A stretch of 34,366 nt of DNA, taken from the NCBI GenBank assembly GCA_934636065.1, contig CAKTZW010000002.1, forward strand, positions 1-34,366, given 5' to 3'. A model generated the notes under the pieces. It saw only the letters and a program-made list of their open reading frames with translations, searched no databases and was not told where the DNA came from. Source of the DNA: an uncultured Labedella sp. GTDB lineage: Bacteria; Actinomycetota; Actinomycetes; Actinomycetales; Microbacteriaceae. Of the stretch, positions 1 through 8,158 are shown in pieces. Both the position numbers and the translations under genes were made by a program. The number at the start of each line of letters is the position of its first letter. Position 1 is the stretch's first letter.

Positions 1-980
1 ATGGTGTCGAGCATGTCGAAGCGGATGGGGAACTCGGCGCCGAACCGCGCGAACGTCTTCTCGCCGAGGAGCTCTCGGGGGTGCCGGAAGACGAGGTCGA
101 TCGAGGGGATCTCGACGATCTCGCCGTCGGCCTCGATCAGCAGACTGTTCTCCTCGGGGACGCAGTCGAAGCACCACGCGAAGTTGTCCTCGCCCGAGAT
201 GCCGAGGTTCTCCTTCATCCACTGGCCGCCCCAGACCCCGGGGTCGAAGAACGGCACGACGCGGAACGGGCGGGTGACCGCGGTGTCGAGCGCCGCGTGG
301 AAGGTGCGGGCCTCGATGAGGCGGGCGTCGGCCACGGACGCGTTGGTGTCGAGGACGAAATCGAGGCGGTCGAAGAGGCCGCGCTTGTGCCGGTCCGCGA
401 CGCGCCACTCGACGAAGAACCCGCGCTTCACCTTGCGGATCGCGTCCTCGCGCTCGTTGCCGGCCCTCCAGTTCGGCGCGCCGGCGCGCTGCCGCTGCTG
501 GATCTCCCAGCGGGCGAGGTCGGCGAGGACGACGACATCGAACGGGACCGGGACGAGCGTCGCGCCCCAGCCGATGACGATCCGCAGCCCGGTGCCGGTC
601 TCGACGTCGGCGCCGACCCGGTCCAGCTCGGCCGGGTCGTAGAAGTCGCGGAGGGTGTGGTGGCTCATGACACCGAAGACCCGGTCGTCGGTCAGGTTGT
701 CCGCGAGCAGGGCGTCGAGGCGCTCGGGCGAGAGGGCGGCGAGCTCCTCGACGTCGACGACGGAGGCGAGGGGGAGTCGGCGCTCGAGCTCGGTCCGCAG
801 TTCCGGCAGGTCGACCCCGGGGTAGGTATCGATGGCGACGATCCCGTCCTCGCCGGCGCTCGCCGCGATCCGCTCCCACACGTCGGCTCCGCGCCACACC
901 CGGTGGTCGTCGGAGAGGGGGATCGAGGGCCGTGGGTCGTACGCCGGGGGCCGGCGGAGCGCGGATGGGTGAGAAGCCAT
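1..980 (-). CDS. Class I mannose-6-phosphate isomerase-like protein (C-terminus cut by window edge)
   Basis: Reads from an ATG at 980 leftwards; 326 codons are present and the gene runs off the window. Residues about 240-270 read FFDPGVWGGQWMKE and then a FAWCFDCVPEENS-like stretch, which I recognise from the long mannose-6-phosphate isomerase homologues whose cupin domain follows an N-terminal domain of about 230 residues. That N-terminal part (residues about 30-200) looks like a nucleotide-kinase-type fold, but I see no intact Walker A motif. Family role: interconversion of mannose 6-phosphate and fructose 6-phosphate. The start is set by a strong Shine-Dalgarno AGGGAGG just upstream of the ATG. 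A LacI-type operator at 1066-1081 lies 86 bases upstream and is shared with the ABC importer and the ROK kinase. The family is fairly sure; the substrate is inferred. The metal-binding C-terminal residues cannot be seen here. Confidence 0.8.
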   Translation of the reverse strand, partial: MASHPSALRRPPAYDPRPSIPLSDDHRVWRGADVWERIAASAGEDGIVAIDTYPGVDLPELRTELERRLPLASVVDVEELAALSPERLDALLADNLTDDRVFGVMSHHTLRDFYDPAELDRVGADVETGTGLRIVIGWGATLVPVPFDVVVLADLARWEIQQRQRAGAPNWRAGNEREDAIRKVKRGFFVEWRVADRHKRGLFDRLDFVLDTNASVADARLIEARTFHAALDTAVTRPFRVVPFFDPGVWGGQWMKENLGISGEDNFAWCFDCVPEENSLLIEADGEIVEIPSIDLVFRHPRELLGEKTFARFGAEFPIRFDMLDT

Positions 981-1065
981 GGCCTCCCTTTCGCCTGTTT
1001 CATCGTTGAAGAGACGGGGTCGATTCGAGCGCTTGGAGGCAAGCGCGGGTGTCGGGCCCGAACGG

Positions 1066-1081
1066 TTGGTAACGATATCAG
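1066..1081. promoter_or_regulatory. LacI-type operator upstream of the isomerase-like gene
   Basis: TTGGTAACGATATCAG has the central CG and TTGGTAAC half-site seen again at 8081-8096 and 17011-17026. The right half is degenerate. The site lies upstream of the gene that starts at 980 and runs leftwards. The sequence match is direct; the binding protein (LacI encoded at 6938-7999) is inferred. Confidence 0.6.
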
Positions 1082-1158
1082 TCGACGGGTGCTGACGCCA
1101 TAGCGGGACCGGTCTCGCGCCGCACGCACCCCAGGCCTCACCCGCTCCGGTCAGGCAA

Positions 1159-1200
1159 ATCCCTCGATCGGACACGACGCTGCGTGTCCGATCGAGGGAT
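1159..1200 (-). terminator. Perfect 18-bp hairpin, terminator of the NhaC antiporter gene
   Basis: Arms 1159-1176 and 1183-1200 are perfectly complementary around a 6-base loop (ACGCTG). It begins 28 bases beyond the stop of the antiporter gene, which reads leftwards. Only a short T run (ATTTG) follows on that strand, so it is a strong stem with a weak U tract. Confidence 0.75.
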
Positions 1201-1228
1201 CTCGGAACGGGGGGGTGGAGGATCGGTG

Positions 1229-2791
1229 TCAGCGGACCTCGGCGGACTCGTGGCGGGGCGGTGCCTCGCGCAGTTCCACGCCGTTCTCGCCCTCCCATCG
1301 GCGGCCCCAGCCGGTCAGAACGGCGACCACCATCACAGCGGTGAGGATGAGCGGGTAGAACGACGCCGTGAAGATCGACAGCGCGGTCAGCTCCGGAACG
1401 CCGTCGTAGCCCTGGGTCAACTGACTCGAGATGAGGAGGAAGACGCTCGCTACCGGGACGACGGCTCCGATCCCGAGGGTGAACCCGTCCATCACGTTCG
1501 CCCGTCGATACGGGTGCAGCTGTGCGCGGGCTCCGAGCTTGTCGGCCACCGGCCCGAACATGAGCATCGAGGGACTGTTCACCCCGGCGAAGAGCGCCGC
1601 GGCCGCCGCAGCACCGATGCCGATGCCGAGCTCGGCGCGCACCGGGCCGCTCGAGCGCTCGGAGCGGGCGACCAGATCGACGATGAGGTCGAAGACGCCG
1701 GCGCCCTGGAGGACACCGACGATCGCGAAGATCACGATCGCGAGCCCGACGAGGGGGAGCATGTCGGCGACGCCGGTCACGAGGAAGCCGCCGGGCGCGC
1801 CGTCCTCGCCGACCGACATGATGTCGGCGGGGGAGAGCACGCCGGTCACGAGACCGATCACGATCCCGGACAGCAGTCCCATCGTCGCCGCGAGGAAGAT
1901 GTCGCGCTTCCAGAACGCCACCCCGAGCAGGACGGCGACGGGGATCACCATGATCAGGCTGAGCGGGTTCCCGTCCCCGTCGCCGACGGACGCGGCCGCG
2001 GACGCGCCGGGCGCGCGGACGAGACCGAGCGCGAGGAACAGCACGGCGCTGAGGCCGGCGGCCACGAGCGCGTAGCGGGCCCGGGATCGGACGACGCCGC
2101 CGACCTCCGCCACGCCCTCCTTCCGGCGGTAGCGCTGTGTCGACGCGGACACGATCGTCGAGTCGGAGATGGGCGCGAGGTTGTCGCCGAAGATCGCTCC
2201 GGACAGGATCGCTCCCGCGAGGAGCACCGGGTCGGCGCCGAGCAGGACGCCGGCGGGGTAGAAGATCGGGAACGCCGTGAACATCGTGCCGAACGACGTG
2301 CCCGTCGACATCGAGATGACGCACGACAGCACGAACGTCACGGCCACGAAGACGCCGCCCCCGATCCCCAGCTGCCCGGCGAGCCAGACGAAGCCGCCGG
2401 CGACGTCGGACTGGGTGATCATCGCGGCGACCATGCTGACCACCAGGAGGATCAGGAGGAGCACGACCGAGTTCCGCGAGGAGACGCCTGCGATGATGTG
2501 CTCCCAGAATCGCGAGTAGGACCGGGCGAACAACCCGGCGATGAGCAAGCCGGCGAGCCCGGATGCGGTGAGCGCGTTCATATCGAAGACGCCGAAGACC
2601 ATGAAGAAGGCGACGACACCGGCGAGGAAGATCGCGGGGGCGACGAACGCGCCCGCGATCCCGATGCGGAAGGTCAGTGTCCCGTCGGACCCGGATTCGC
2701 CCTGCGCATCCAGGGCCGTCGGTGCTGTCGCGACCGGGGTCGCCGGGTCGGGGTCGGGGCGGGCGGGGCGTCGGGAGGGCTTGAGCGTCAT
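1229..2791 (-). CDS. NhaC-family Na+/H+ antiporter
   Basis: 520 residues from the ATG at 2791, preceded by AGGAG about ten bases upstream. After a charged N-terminus (residues 1-38) there are about a dozen hydrophobic segments. The stretch SGAIFGDNLAPISDSTIVSA (about residues 198-217) is the hallmark of the NhaC antiporter family, and a related GVNSPSMLMFGPVADKLG segment follows in the second half. It should exchange cytoplasmic Na+, or an organic substrate pair as in malate/lactate antiporters of this family, for protons at the membrane. It lies 161 bases downstream of the alpha/beta hydrolase gene on the same strand, so cotranscription is possible, and it ends just before a strong hairpin. 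Family assignment is firm; ion specificity is unknown. Confidence 0.9.
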   Translation of the reverse strand: MTLKPSRRPARPDPDPATPVATAPTALDAQGESGSDGTLTFRIGIAGAFVAPAIFLAGVVAFFMVFGVFDMNALTASGLAGLLIAGLFARSYSRFWEHIIAGVSSRNSVVLLLILLVVSMVAAMITQSDVAGGFVWLAGQLGIGGGVFVAVTFVLSCVISMSTGTSFGTMFTAFPIFYPAGVLLGADPVLLAGAILSGAIFGDNLAPISDSTIVSASTQRYRRKEGVAEVGGVVRSRARYALVAAGLSAVLFLALGLVRAPGASAAASVGDGDGNPLSLIMVIPVAVLLGVAFWKRDIFLAATMGLLSGIVIGLVTGVLSPADIMSVGEDGAPGGFLVTGVADMLPLVGLAIVIFAIVGVLQGAGVFDLIVDLVARSERSSGPVRAELGIGIGAAAAAALFAGVNSPSMLMFGPVADKLGARAQLHPYRRANVMDGFTLGIGAVVPVASVFLLISSQLTQGYDGVPELTALSIFTASFYPLILTAVMVVAVLTGWGRRWEGENGVELREAPPRHESAEVR

Positions 2792-2865
2792 GGCGGATCG
2801 ACTCCTGGGTTCGAGGATGTGGGGTGTCAGTGCATGGGTGGAGCGGCTTTCGGTGGGTCCGTGAA

Positions 2866-2904
2866 TCTGTGGGTCTTGTGGGTCTGTGGGTCTTGTGGGT
2901 CTGT
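2866..2904. repeat. 17-bp tandem repeat in the leader of the antiporter gene
   Basis: TCTGTGGGTCTTGTGGG occurs twice without a gap (2866-2882 and 2883-2899), followed by a partial third copy. Internally each unit is itself two GTGGGTCT-like halves. It lies between the hydrolase stop (2953) and the antiporter start (2791). On the coding strand it reads as a C- and A-rich, G-poor stretch. A role in RNA structure or Rho loading is possible but unproven. Confidence 0.85.
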
Positions 2905-2952
2905 ACGGAGGGGACGGGCGAGGGCGCTCGGCGACGAGCCGGGCGGCTGTCG

Positions 2953-3927
2953 TCAGGAGGCCGGCGGGCTCGCGACGCCGAGGGCTCGTCCGAGGGCAAC
3001 GATCATCCCCGCGCGGATGCGAGCGCTGCTCGCCGCTTCGGGGGCGAACTCGACGGAGCCGTGGAAGGTGCCGGCATGGGAGTGCAGCTCGACGCCGACT
3101 CCCGACTGCAGCAGGCGGAGCGCGTAGTCGATGTCCTGGTCCCGCACGGGGTCGAGCTCCATGGCCGCGATGTACGCGGGCGGAAGCCCCGACAGATCCT
3201 CCGCGCGTGCCGGTGCCGCGTACACCGAGACGTCCGGATCGTCCGGGCCCGCGTAGTCGGGGCCGAGGTAGTAGCTCCACAGGAGCTCGCCGGTGGTGCG
3301 ACTGAGGGTCGGGCTGCTGTCGAAGGATGCCTCCGGGGTACGGGTGATCCGATCGTCGAGCGCCGGGCTCAGCAGCAGCTGGAAGGCGATTCGAGGTCCG
3401 TCCTCGTCCCGTGTCCGGAGGGCGAGCCCGGCCGCGAGCCCGCCACCCGCGCTCGAGCCGCCTACGGCGATGCGGTCGGGGTCGAGCCCGAGGTCGGCGC
3501 CGTGACGGGCGACGTGGCGGAGCACGGTCGAGCAGTCGTCGAGCGCGGCTGGGAACGGCGCCTCCGGAGCGAGACGGTACTCCACGTTGACGACGGCGAT
3601 CCCGAGCTCGCGGACGATCTCGAGGCACAGGTAGTCGAAGTCCACGGCACGGCCCAGGACGTAGCCTCCGCCGTGCATCGCGACGAGGACCGGGAGGGTG
3701 CCGGCCGCACCTTCCGGCCGGAGGAGGCGGACGGGGACATCGGGTGCGTCCTGCTCGCCGGGGATCGTCACGAGTCGCACGTCGACGCCGTCGGAGGACA
3801 GTGCCGCGTTCGCGGTGTCGGCGGCCGCATCGCTGGCCGCCCGAGCTGCGAGAACGTCGGAGACGTCGGGCTGGGGGAGGGCGGCGGCGACCGCCAGCTC
3901 GGGGAGCAGATTCGAGGATGTCGTCAT
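2953..3927 (-). CDS. Alpha/beta hydrolase, hormone-sensitive-lipase type esterase
   Basis: 324 residues from the ATG at 3927, with AGGAAGGA upstream. The oxyanion-hole motif MHGGGYVLG (about residues 85-93) and the nucleophile elbow GGSSAGGG (about residues 158-165) are those of the HSL/family IV esterases. A likely catalytic Asp lies in ELDPVRDQD and the catalytic His in TFHGS near residue 290. The length fits the family. No signal peptide is visible, so it should be a cytoplasmic carboxylesterase acting on short acyl esters. It is divergent from the Lrp/AsnC gene (start 4017), 89 bases away, and upstream of the NhaC gene on the same strand. The Lrp-type protein may therefore control it; the natural substrate is unknown. 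Confidence 0.88.
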   Translation of the reverse strand: MTTSSNLLPELAVAAALPQPDVSDVLAARAASDAAADTANAALSSDGVDVRLVTIPGEQDAPDVPVRLLRPEGAAGTLPVLVAMHGGGYVLGRAVDFDYLCLEIVRELGIAVVNVEYRLAPEAPFPAALDDCSTVLRHVARHGADLGLDPDRIAVGGSSAGGGLAAGLALRTRDEDGPRIAFQLLLSPALDDRITRTPEASFDSSPTLSRTTGELLWSYYLGPDYAGPDDPDVSVYAAPARAEDLSGLPPAYIAAMELDPVRDQDIDYALRLLQSGVGVELHSHAGTFHGSVEFAPEAASSARIRAGMIVALGRALGVASPPAS

Positions 3928-4004
3928 GGCGGGGGATCCGTTTCCTTCCTGTTTCGAGTCGATTGAGATTGGATGAACTGCGCGGCCGCGCGGGGGTCGG
4001 GCGG

Positions 4005-4010
4005 CAGACT
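4005..4010 (+). promoter_or_regulatory. -10 element of the leaderless Lrp/AsnC gene
   Basis: CAGACT ends six bases before the GTG start at 4017. This is the spacing shared by many first genes in this window. No Shine-Dalgarno sequence is visible. Confidence 0.45.
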
Positions 4011-4016
4011 TGAGCG

Positions 4017-4493
4017 GTGGACCGCATCGACCGCGCAATAATCGAGCACTTGCGCCGCGATGGTCGCCAATCGAACATCGAGTTGGCGGCCGCCGTCGGC
4101 CTGTCGCCGTCGCCGTGCCTCCGCCGGGTCAAGCGCCTCGAGGAGGACGGTGTCATCACCGGCTACCACGCGAGCCTCGCTCCGGCCGCGGTCGACCGCG
4201 GGTTCGAGGTGCTCGTGAGCATCGACCTCGCGGATCAGTCGCCCGTGACGACGCAGCGGTTCGAGGCCGAGCTCACGTCGCATCGTGAGGTGATCGAAGC
4301 ACGCCGCATGTTCGGCTCGCCCGATTTCGAGGTCGTGGTCGCGACGAGGGATCTCGCCGCGTACGAGGTCTTCATGAGCACCAAGCTCATGACCCTCCCG
4401 GGTCTCGGGCGCTTGATCTCGCGCTTCCCGATGGTGCTCATCAAGTCGGACTCCCCGTCCAGGACTCGGGTCGTCGCCTCCCGCGCCGTCTGA
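4017..4493 (+). CDS. Lrp/AsnC family transcriptional regulator
   Basis: 158 residues from a GTG start. The N-terminus (DRIDRAIIEHLRRDGRQSN, then ELAAAVGLSPSPCLRRVKRLEEDGVITGY) is the classic AsnC winged helix-turn-helix, about residues 2-50. The remainder, ending in a TLPGLGRLISRF segment, is the RAM effector/oligomerisation domain. Such proteins sense amino acids and often control neighbouring amino-acid catabolism. It is convergent with the dialkylglycine decarboxylase-like gene (22 bases between stops) and divergent from the hydrolase, so a role in degradation of unusual amino acids is a reasonable inference. The start is supported by the expected DRIDR beginning and by a -10 element six bases upstream, implying a leaderless transcript. 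Confidence 0.93.
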   Translation: MDRIDRAIIEHLRRDGRQSNIELAAAVGLSPSPCLRRVKRLEEDGVITGYHASLAPAAVDRGFEVLVSIDLADQSPVTTQRFEAELTSHREVIEARRMFGSPDFEVVVATRDLAAYEVFMSTKLMTLPGLGRLISRFPMVLIKSDSPSRTRVVASRAV

Positions 4494-4515
4494 TCCCGCT
4501 CCATATCGGTCCGCC

Positions 4516-5865
4516 TCAGGCGTTCCGGCGTGCGACGGTGAGCGCCTCGTCGAGGATCGAGAGCCCGGTGTCGAGGTCGGCTTCGGCGATCGTGAGCGGC
4601 GGTGCGATCCGCAGGATGCTGTTCACTCCCCGCATCTGCGCGATGTTGAGGTGGAGGCCCCGCTCGAAGCACGCCGCGGTGACGGCGGTGCCGAAGTCGT
4701 CGGCCGGCTCCTTCGTCTCCCGGTCGAGGACCAGCTCGATGCCCTGGAACAGTCCGCGCCCGCGGACGTCGCCGATGCTCTCGTGGCGGCTCTGCAACTC
4801 CGTGAGTCCGGTGCGCAGGCGCTCGCCCAGCCGGCGGGAGATCGCGTCGAACTCCTCGTCCACCAGCGTCCTGACGACGGTCAGCCCCACCGCCGCCGCG
4901 AGCGGGTCGGACACGTGCGTCGTCGTGAACATGAAGCGGCGCTCGCTGCACACGGCCTCGATCTCCTCGCTCGTGACCACGGCGGACACGGGGAGTCCGG
5001 CGCCGAGGGTCTTCGACAGGGTGAGGATGTCGGGAGCGACGCCCTGGTGCTGGAACGCGTACCAGTCGCCGGTGCGGCAGAGGCCCGTCTGCGCCTCGTC
5101 GATGATGAGGAGCATGCCGCGCTCGTCGCACTTCTTCCGCAGCGCCGCGAAGTAGCCGTCGGGCGGCGGGATCAGCCCGCCGGTGCCGAGGATCGGCTCT
5201 GCGATGAAGGCCGCGAGGCTTCCGACGGACTGCCGGTCGACCATGGCGAAACCGAAGTCCAGCTCCGCCTGCCAGTCGTGCTCACCCGCGCTGTCGCGGA
5301 ACACCGACCGGTACGAGTTGGGCGTCGGGATGATGAGGTTTCCCGGGGCGAGCGGACCGTATCCCGCACGGGACAGGCTGTACGTCGCCGCGCCGGCCGC
5401 GTGCGTCGACCCGTGGTACGACTGGTCGAACGAGACGATCTCGTGCTTCTGGGTGTAGAGCTTCGCCATCTTGATGGCGGCCTCGTTCGACTCGCCGCCG
5501 GTGCTCAGGATCATCGTCTTGCTCAGCGAATCGGGGAGCGTCTGCGACAGGGCCTCCGCGAGGTCGACGACCGGCCGGCTGAGCATACCGCTGAAGAGGT
5601 GGTCGAGCGTCGCAATCGACTGCGACACCGTCTCGACGACGGCCGGGTGGGCGTGTCCGAGCAGCGAGCTCATCTGCCCGGACGTGAAGTCGAGGATCGC
5701 GCGCCCCGTCTCGTCGTACAGGTGGCTGCCGTTCGCCCGTTCGATGATCGACGGGAGGAATCCGGCCGGGCCGTAGCGGATCAGGTGCCGCCGCGCGGTG
5801 TCCCAGAACGCCTCCGTCGAGGGGGCTGAACTCGTGGCCGGGCTGTCGCCCAGAGTGATCGTCAT
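4516..5865 (-). CDS. 2,2-dialkylglycine decarboxylase-like class III aminotransferase
   Basis: 449 residues from the ATG at 5865, with GAGAGG upstream. It is a PLP enzyme of aminotransferase class III and resembles Burkholderia dialkylglycine decarboxylase (DgdA) along its length: GQMSSLLGHAHP (Gln64, DgdA Gln52), STGGESNEAAIKMAKL, LAAFIAEPILGTGG, LLIIDEAQTGLCRTG (Asp256), TLSKTLGAG (PLP lysine 285) and RIAPPLT near the end. DgdA decarboxylates alpha-aminoisobutyrate or isovaline and passes the amino group to pyruvate. Two active-site positions differ: DgdA Trp138 is Tyr150 here, and Met141 is Ser153. It may therefore prefer other substrates, or be an omega-amino-acid transaminase. The family is sure; the exact reaction is probable only. 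The convergent Lrp/AsnC gene is a likely regulator. Confidence 0.8.
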   Translation of the reverse strand: MTITLGDSPATSSAPSTEAFWDTARRHLIRYGPAGFLPSIIERANGSHLYDETGRAILDFTSGQMSSLLGHAHPAVVETVSQSIATLDHLFSGMLSRPVVDLAEALSQTLPDSLSKTMILSTGGESNEAAIKMAKLYTQKHEIVSFDQSYHGSTHAAGAATYSLSRAGYGPLAPGNLIIPTPNSYRSVFRDSAGEHDWQAELDFGFAMVDRQSVGSLAAFIAEPILGTGGLIPPPDGYFAALRKKCDERGMLLIIDEAQTGLCRTGDWYAFQHQGVAPDILTLSKTLGAGLPVSAVVTSEEIEAVCSERRFMFTTTHVSDPLAAAVGLTVVRTLVDEEFDAISRRLGERLRTGLTELQSRHESIGDVRGRGLFQGIELVLDRETKEPADDFGTAVTAACFERGLHLNIAQMRGVNSILRIAPPLTIAEADLDTGLSILDEALTVARRNA

Positions 5866-6048
5866 GTGCTGCCTCTCGTCGGTCGCCGTGTGTTGAGGAC
5901 ACGCTAGGGCGACCGGCGCGACCGACGATTGCGAAATGAGCCGCCTGAGACGCGTCTCGCGCAATGACACACCGAGATCGACGCCTGTGGCGCAACGATC
6001 GACTTCGGCGATCGGCAGAGCCCTCGACCGGACAGGGTTCCCGCCCGC

Positions 6049-6870
6049 TCAGCTCGTCTCGACGGTGCAGAAGGTCGTCTCGAGGTTCCCGGCGCCGGCG
6101 CTCAGCACCTGCAGATATCCAGCGTCCGCGATGGTGAGATCGACCGCCATGGACGATTCGAGGGTGATCAGGTGCTCCCATTCGGTGGCGGGGACACTGC
6201 TCGGAATGTCGTCTCGGGGGTCGGCGCCGATGCCGGCGACGTGACCGAAGACGCGGCCGATCAGCTCGCTTCCCGGGAAGGGCTCGAGAAGCGATCCGAG
6301 CGACTCGTAGCCGGCAGCATCCTCCTCGCCGTCGAAGACCTCTTCGTCGAGCCGTGCCCATTCGGTCGAGGCCCAGCGCGGCACGTCCCACCCGATACGC
6401 ACGTCGAGCCGCGCCGCGGGCACCTCTTCGGCGAAACGCAGGTCGATCGCCTCCGGCTCGGGCGCAGCGGGAGCACGCCGGATACCGCCCGCACGGCTGG
6501 ACATCACCACACGATGGGGGATGCCGAAGGACGACGCCGAGAGCCCGACGAAGAGCGCGATCACCCCGTCGGCGGGCCACTCGTCGGGACGCAATCGATG
6601 CCCCTGCCAGTTCTCGGGAAGGTCGCGGGCGGCCACTTGGAGCACGAAGTCGAGTGGCCGCCCGTGGGGGTCGAGCGGCCACTCGACGTCGTCGTCGAGC
6701 CAGGGTTCGCCGCCGAGCCGGCTGCCACGCGCTTCGCCCTGCTCGCCGGCGTGAACGCCGAGATAGGCGGCCGGTAGGGCCAGACCCGCGATGTCGTCGG
6801 CGTACGCGTCGAGCTCGACCCGGTGCAGCGCAGCGCGCAGATCGTGGGTGCCCCACTTCCCGTCCGTCAT
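6049..6870 (-). CDS. DUF1963 (YwqG-like) protein
   Basis: 273 residues from the ATG at 6870. The segment RLGGEPWLDDDVEWPLDPHGRPLDFVLQV (about residues 50-78) is typical of the DUF1963/YwqG family, in which a Gly-Gly-x-Pro..Trp-Pro motif precedes an F-x-x-Q core. The protein is acidic, with no signal peptide or membrane segment, so it is probably cytoplasmic. The function of the family is not established. Its TAGCCT -10 element (6878-6883) ends seven bases before the ATG and no Shine-Dalgarno is seen, so the message is probably leaderless. It lies downstream of the lacI gene on the same strand, with a 67-base gap, and upstream of the aminotransferase gene. Confidence 0.8.
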   Translation of the reverse strand: MTDGKWGTHDLRAALHRVELDAYADDIAGLALPAAYLGVHAGEQGEARGSRLGGEPWLDDDVEWPLDPHGRPLDFVLQVAARDLPENWQGHRLRPDEWPADGVIALFVGLSASSFGIPHRVVMSSRAGGIRRAPAAPEPEAIDLRFAEEVPAARLDVRIGWDVPRWASTEWARLDEEVFDGEEDAAGYESLGSLLEPFPGSELIGRVFGHVAGIGADPRDDIPSSVPATEWEHLITLESSMAVDLTIADAGYLQVLSAGAGNLETTFCTVETS

Positions 6871-6877
6871 GGAACGA

Positions 6878-6883
6878 AGGCTA
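6878..6883 (-). promoter_or_regulatory. -10 element of the DUF1963 gene
   Basis: TAGCCT on the minus strand, seven bases before the ATG at 6870. Same element and nearly the same spacing as at 18095 and 30084. Confidence 0.55.
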
Positions 6884-6937
6884 TCGGGTGCGGAAGACGG
6901 ACGGCCGGTGGCGCCCGACCGAGGTGGCGATCACACC

Positions 6938-7999
6938 CTAGAACAGGTTCCGCAGGGTGACGGGGAGCTCGACGATGCGCGGGCCACCCGCGTTCGACGC
7001 GTCGTCGAGCCGGTCGAAGAGCATCGTCGCCGCTCGCCGACCGAGATCGCCCGCGTCGTGATCGACGACGGAGAGTCGCACGGGTGCGATCTCGGCGAAG
7101 TCGAACGAGTCGAACCCGGCGACGCGCACGTCGTCGATCGCGGTCGAGAGCGGATCGGTGGCGCGGCGCCGGGCGACGATCGCGCGGATCGCGCCGACGG
7201 TGTTGCGGTTGTTCGCACTGAAGACCGCGGTGGGCGGGTCCGGAAGCTCCAGCAGCTCCGCCATCGCGCGCTCCGCCGTGCCGACGTCCTGCTGACCGAT
7301 GCGGATGAGCTCCTCGGTGGTCTCGAGACCGAGGGCGTGGTGCGCGAGAGCGAACCCCTCCAGGCGGCGGCGACCGGTGAACACCGAGCGCTGTCCGAGG
7401 TAGGCGATGCGGCGGTGGCCCTCGGCGAGCAGGGCGGCCGTCGCGGCCCGCGCTCCCTCGACGTCATCGATGAGGACCGTGTCGGCGGCCACTCCGCCCA
7501 CGGCTCGCGAGGCGAGCACGACCGGCACGCCGCCGAGGCGCTCGACCTGGAGGTGGGCGGCGTCTCCGGCGATCGAGGGGACGACGATGAGGCCCTCCAC
7601 GCGACGTCCGATGAAGTCGGCGACCAGCTGCTTCTCGAGGTCCGCGTCCTCGTTCGAGTTGCCGACGAGGATGCGGCGGCCGTGCTGTGACGCGATCTCC
7701 TCGACGCCGCGCAGCATCTCGGCGTAGTAGGGGTTCGCGATGTTCGTGATCGTCACGCCGACGAGTCCGGAGCGGTGACCGGGGCGCAGACTGCGCGCGT
7801 TCTCGTTGCGGTGGTAGCCGAGCGCGTCGATCGCGCGTCCCACTCGCTCCTGCACCTCGAGCCGCACGTTCTTGCCGCCGGAGAGGACGCGGGAGACGGT
7901 CATGGGGCTCACGCCCGCCTCGAGGGCGACATCGTGGATGGTCGGATTGGACGAGCGTCGAGCGGGCTTTCGCGGGATCCGCGGCTCGTCGGTCGTCAT
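6938..7999 (-). CDS. LacI family sugar-responsive repressor
   Basis: 353 residues from the ATG at 7999. The headpiece TIHDVALEAGVSPMTVSRVLSG (about residues 20-41) is a LacI helix-turn-helix. The hinge region LGYHRNENARSLRPG and a periplasmic-binding-protein-like effector domain (from GLVGVTITNIANPYYAEML) follow. It is divergent from the sugar ABC importer, and an operator-like site (8081-8096) sits between them, so it most likely represses the importer and itself until a sugar binds. The same operator near the isomerase-like gene and the ROK kinase suggests a wider regulon. A TACCGT -10 element six bases before the ATG indicates a leaderless transcript. The family is certain; the effector is unknown. 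Confidence 0.93.
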   Translation of the reverse strand: MTTDEPRIPRKPARRSSNPTIHDVALEAGVSPMTVSRVLSGGKNVRLEVQERVGRAIDALGYHRNENARSLRPGHRSGLVGVTITNIANPYYAEMLRGVEEIASQHGRRILVGNSNEDADLEKQLVADFIGRRVEGLIVVPSIAGDAAHLQVERLGGVPVVLASRAVGGVAADTVLIDDVEGARAATAALLAEGHRRIAYLGQRSVFTGRRRLEGFALAHHALGLETTEELIRIGQQDVGTAERAMAELLELPDPPTAVFSANNRNTVGAIRAIVARRRATDPLSTAIDDVRVAGFDSFDFAEIAPVRLSVVDHDAGDLGRRAATMLFDRLDDASNAGGPRIVELPVTLRNLF

Positions 8000-8005
8000 A
8001 TCGCC

Positions 8006-8011
8006 ACGGTA
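8006..8011 (-). promoter_or_regulatory. -10 element of the leaderless lacI gene
   Basis: TACCGT on the minus strand ends exactly six bases before the ATG at 7999. No Shine-Dalgarno is present. Confidence 0.55.
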
Positions 8012-8080
8012 TACCGAAGCGGCCGCGCCGACGGAATGCGCTCTTGTGGCCCCCCGGGGTGCGTGTTACTGTGCGTTTGC

Positions 8081-8096
8081 TTGGTAACGATAACAA
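8081..8096. promoter_or_regulatory. LacI-type operator between lacI and the ABC importer
   Basis: TTGGTAACGATAACAA is a near-palindrome with central CG. It lies 62 bases before the importer start (8159) and 81 bases from the lacI start (7999), as expected for autoregulation and importer control. Related sites: 1066-1081 and 17011-17026. Confidence 0.75.
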
Positions 8097-8158
8097 CCGG
8101 TCCCGACCGGAGCACCGAACCCGCAACCACACCATTTGCTCGAACAAGGGAGTTCAGC

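Noticed and set aside
1184..3127. A 647-codon open frame on the plus strand, antisense to the antiporter and hydrolase genes
   Set aside because: Its product is low-complexity Arg/Asp/Glu/His-rich, as expected for a shadow frame of GC-rich coding DNA; the minus-strand genes have clear family motifs.
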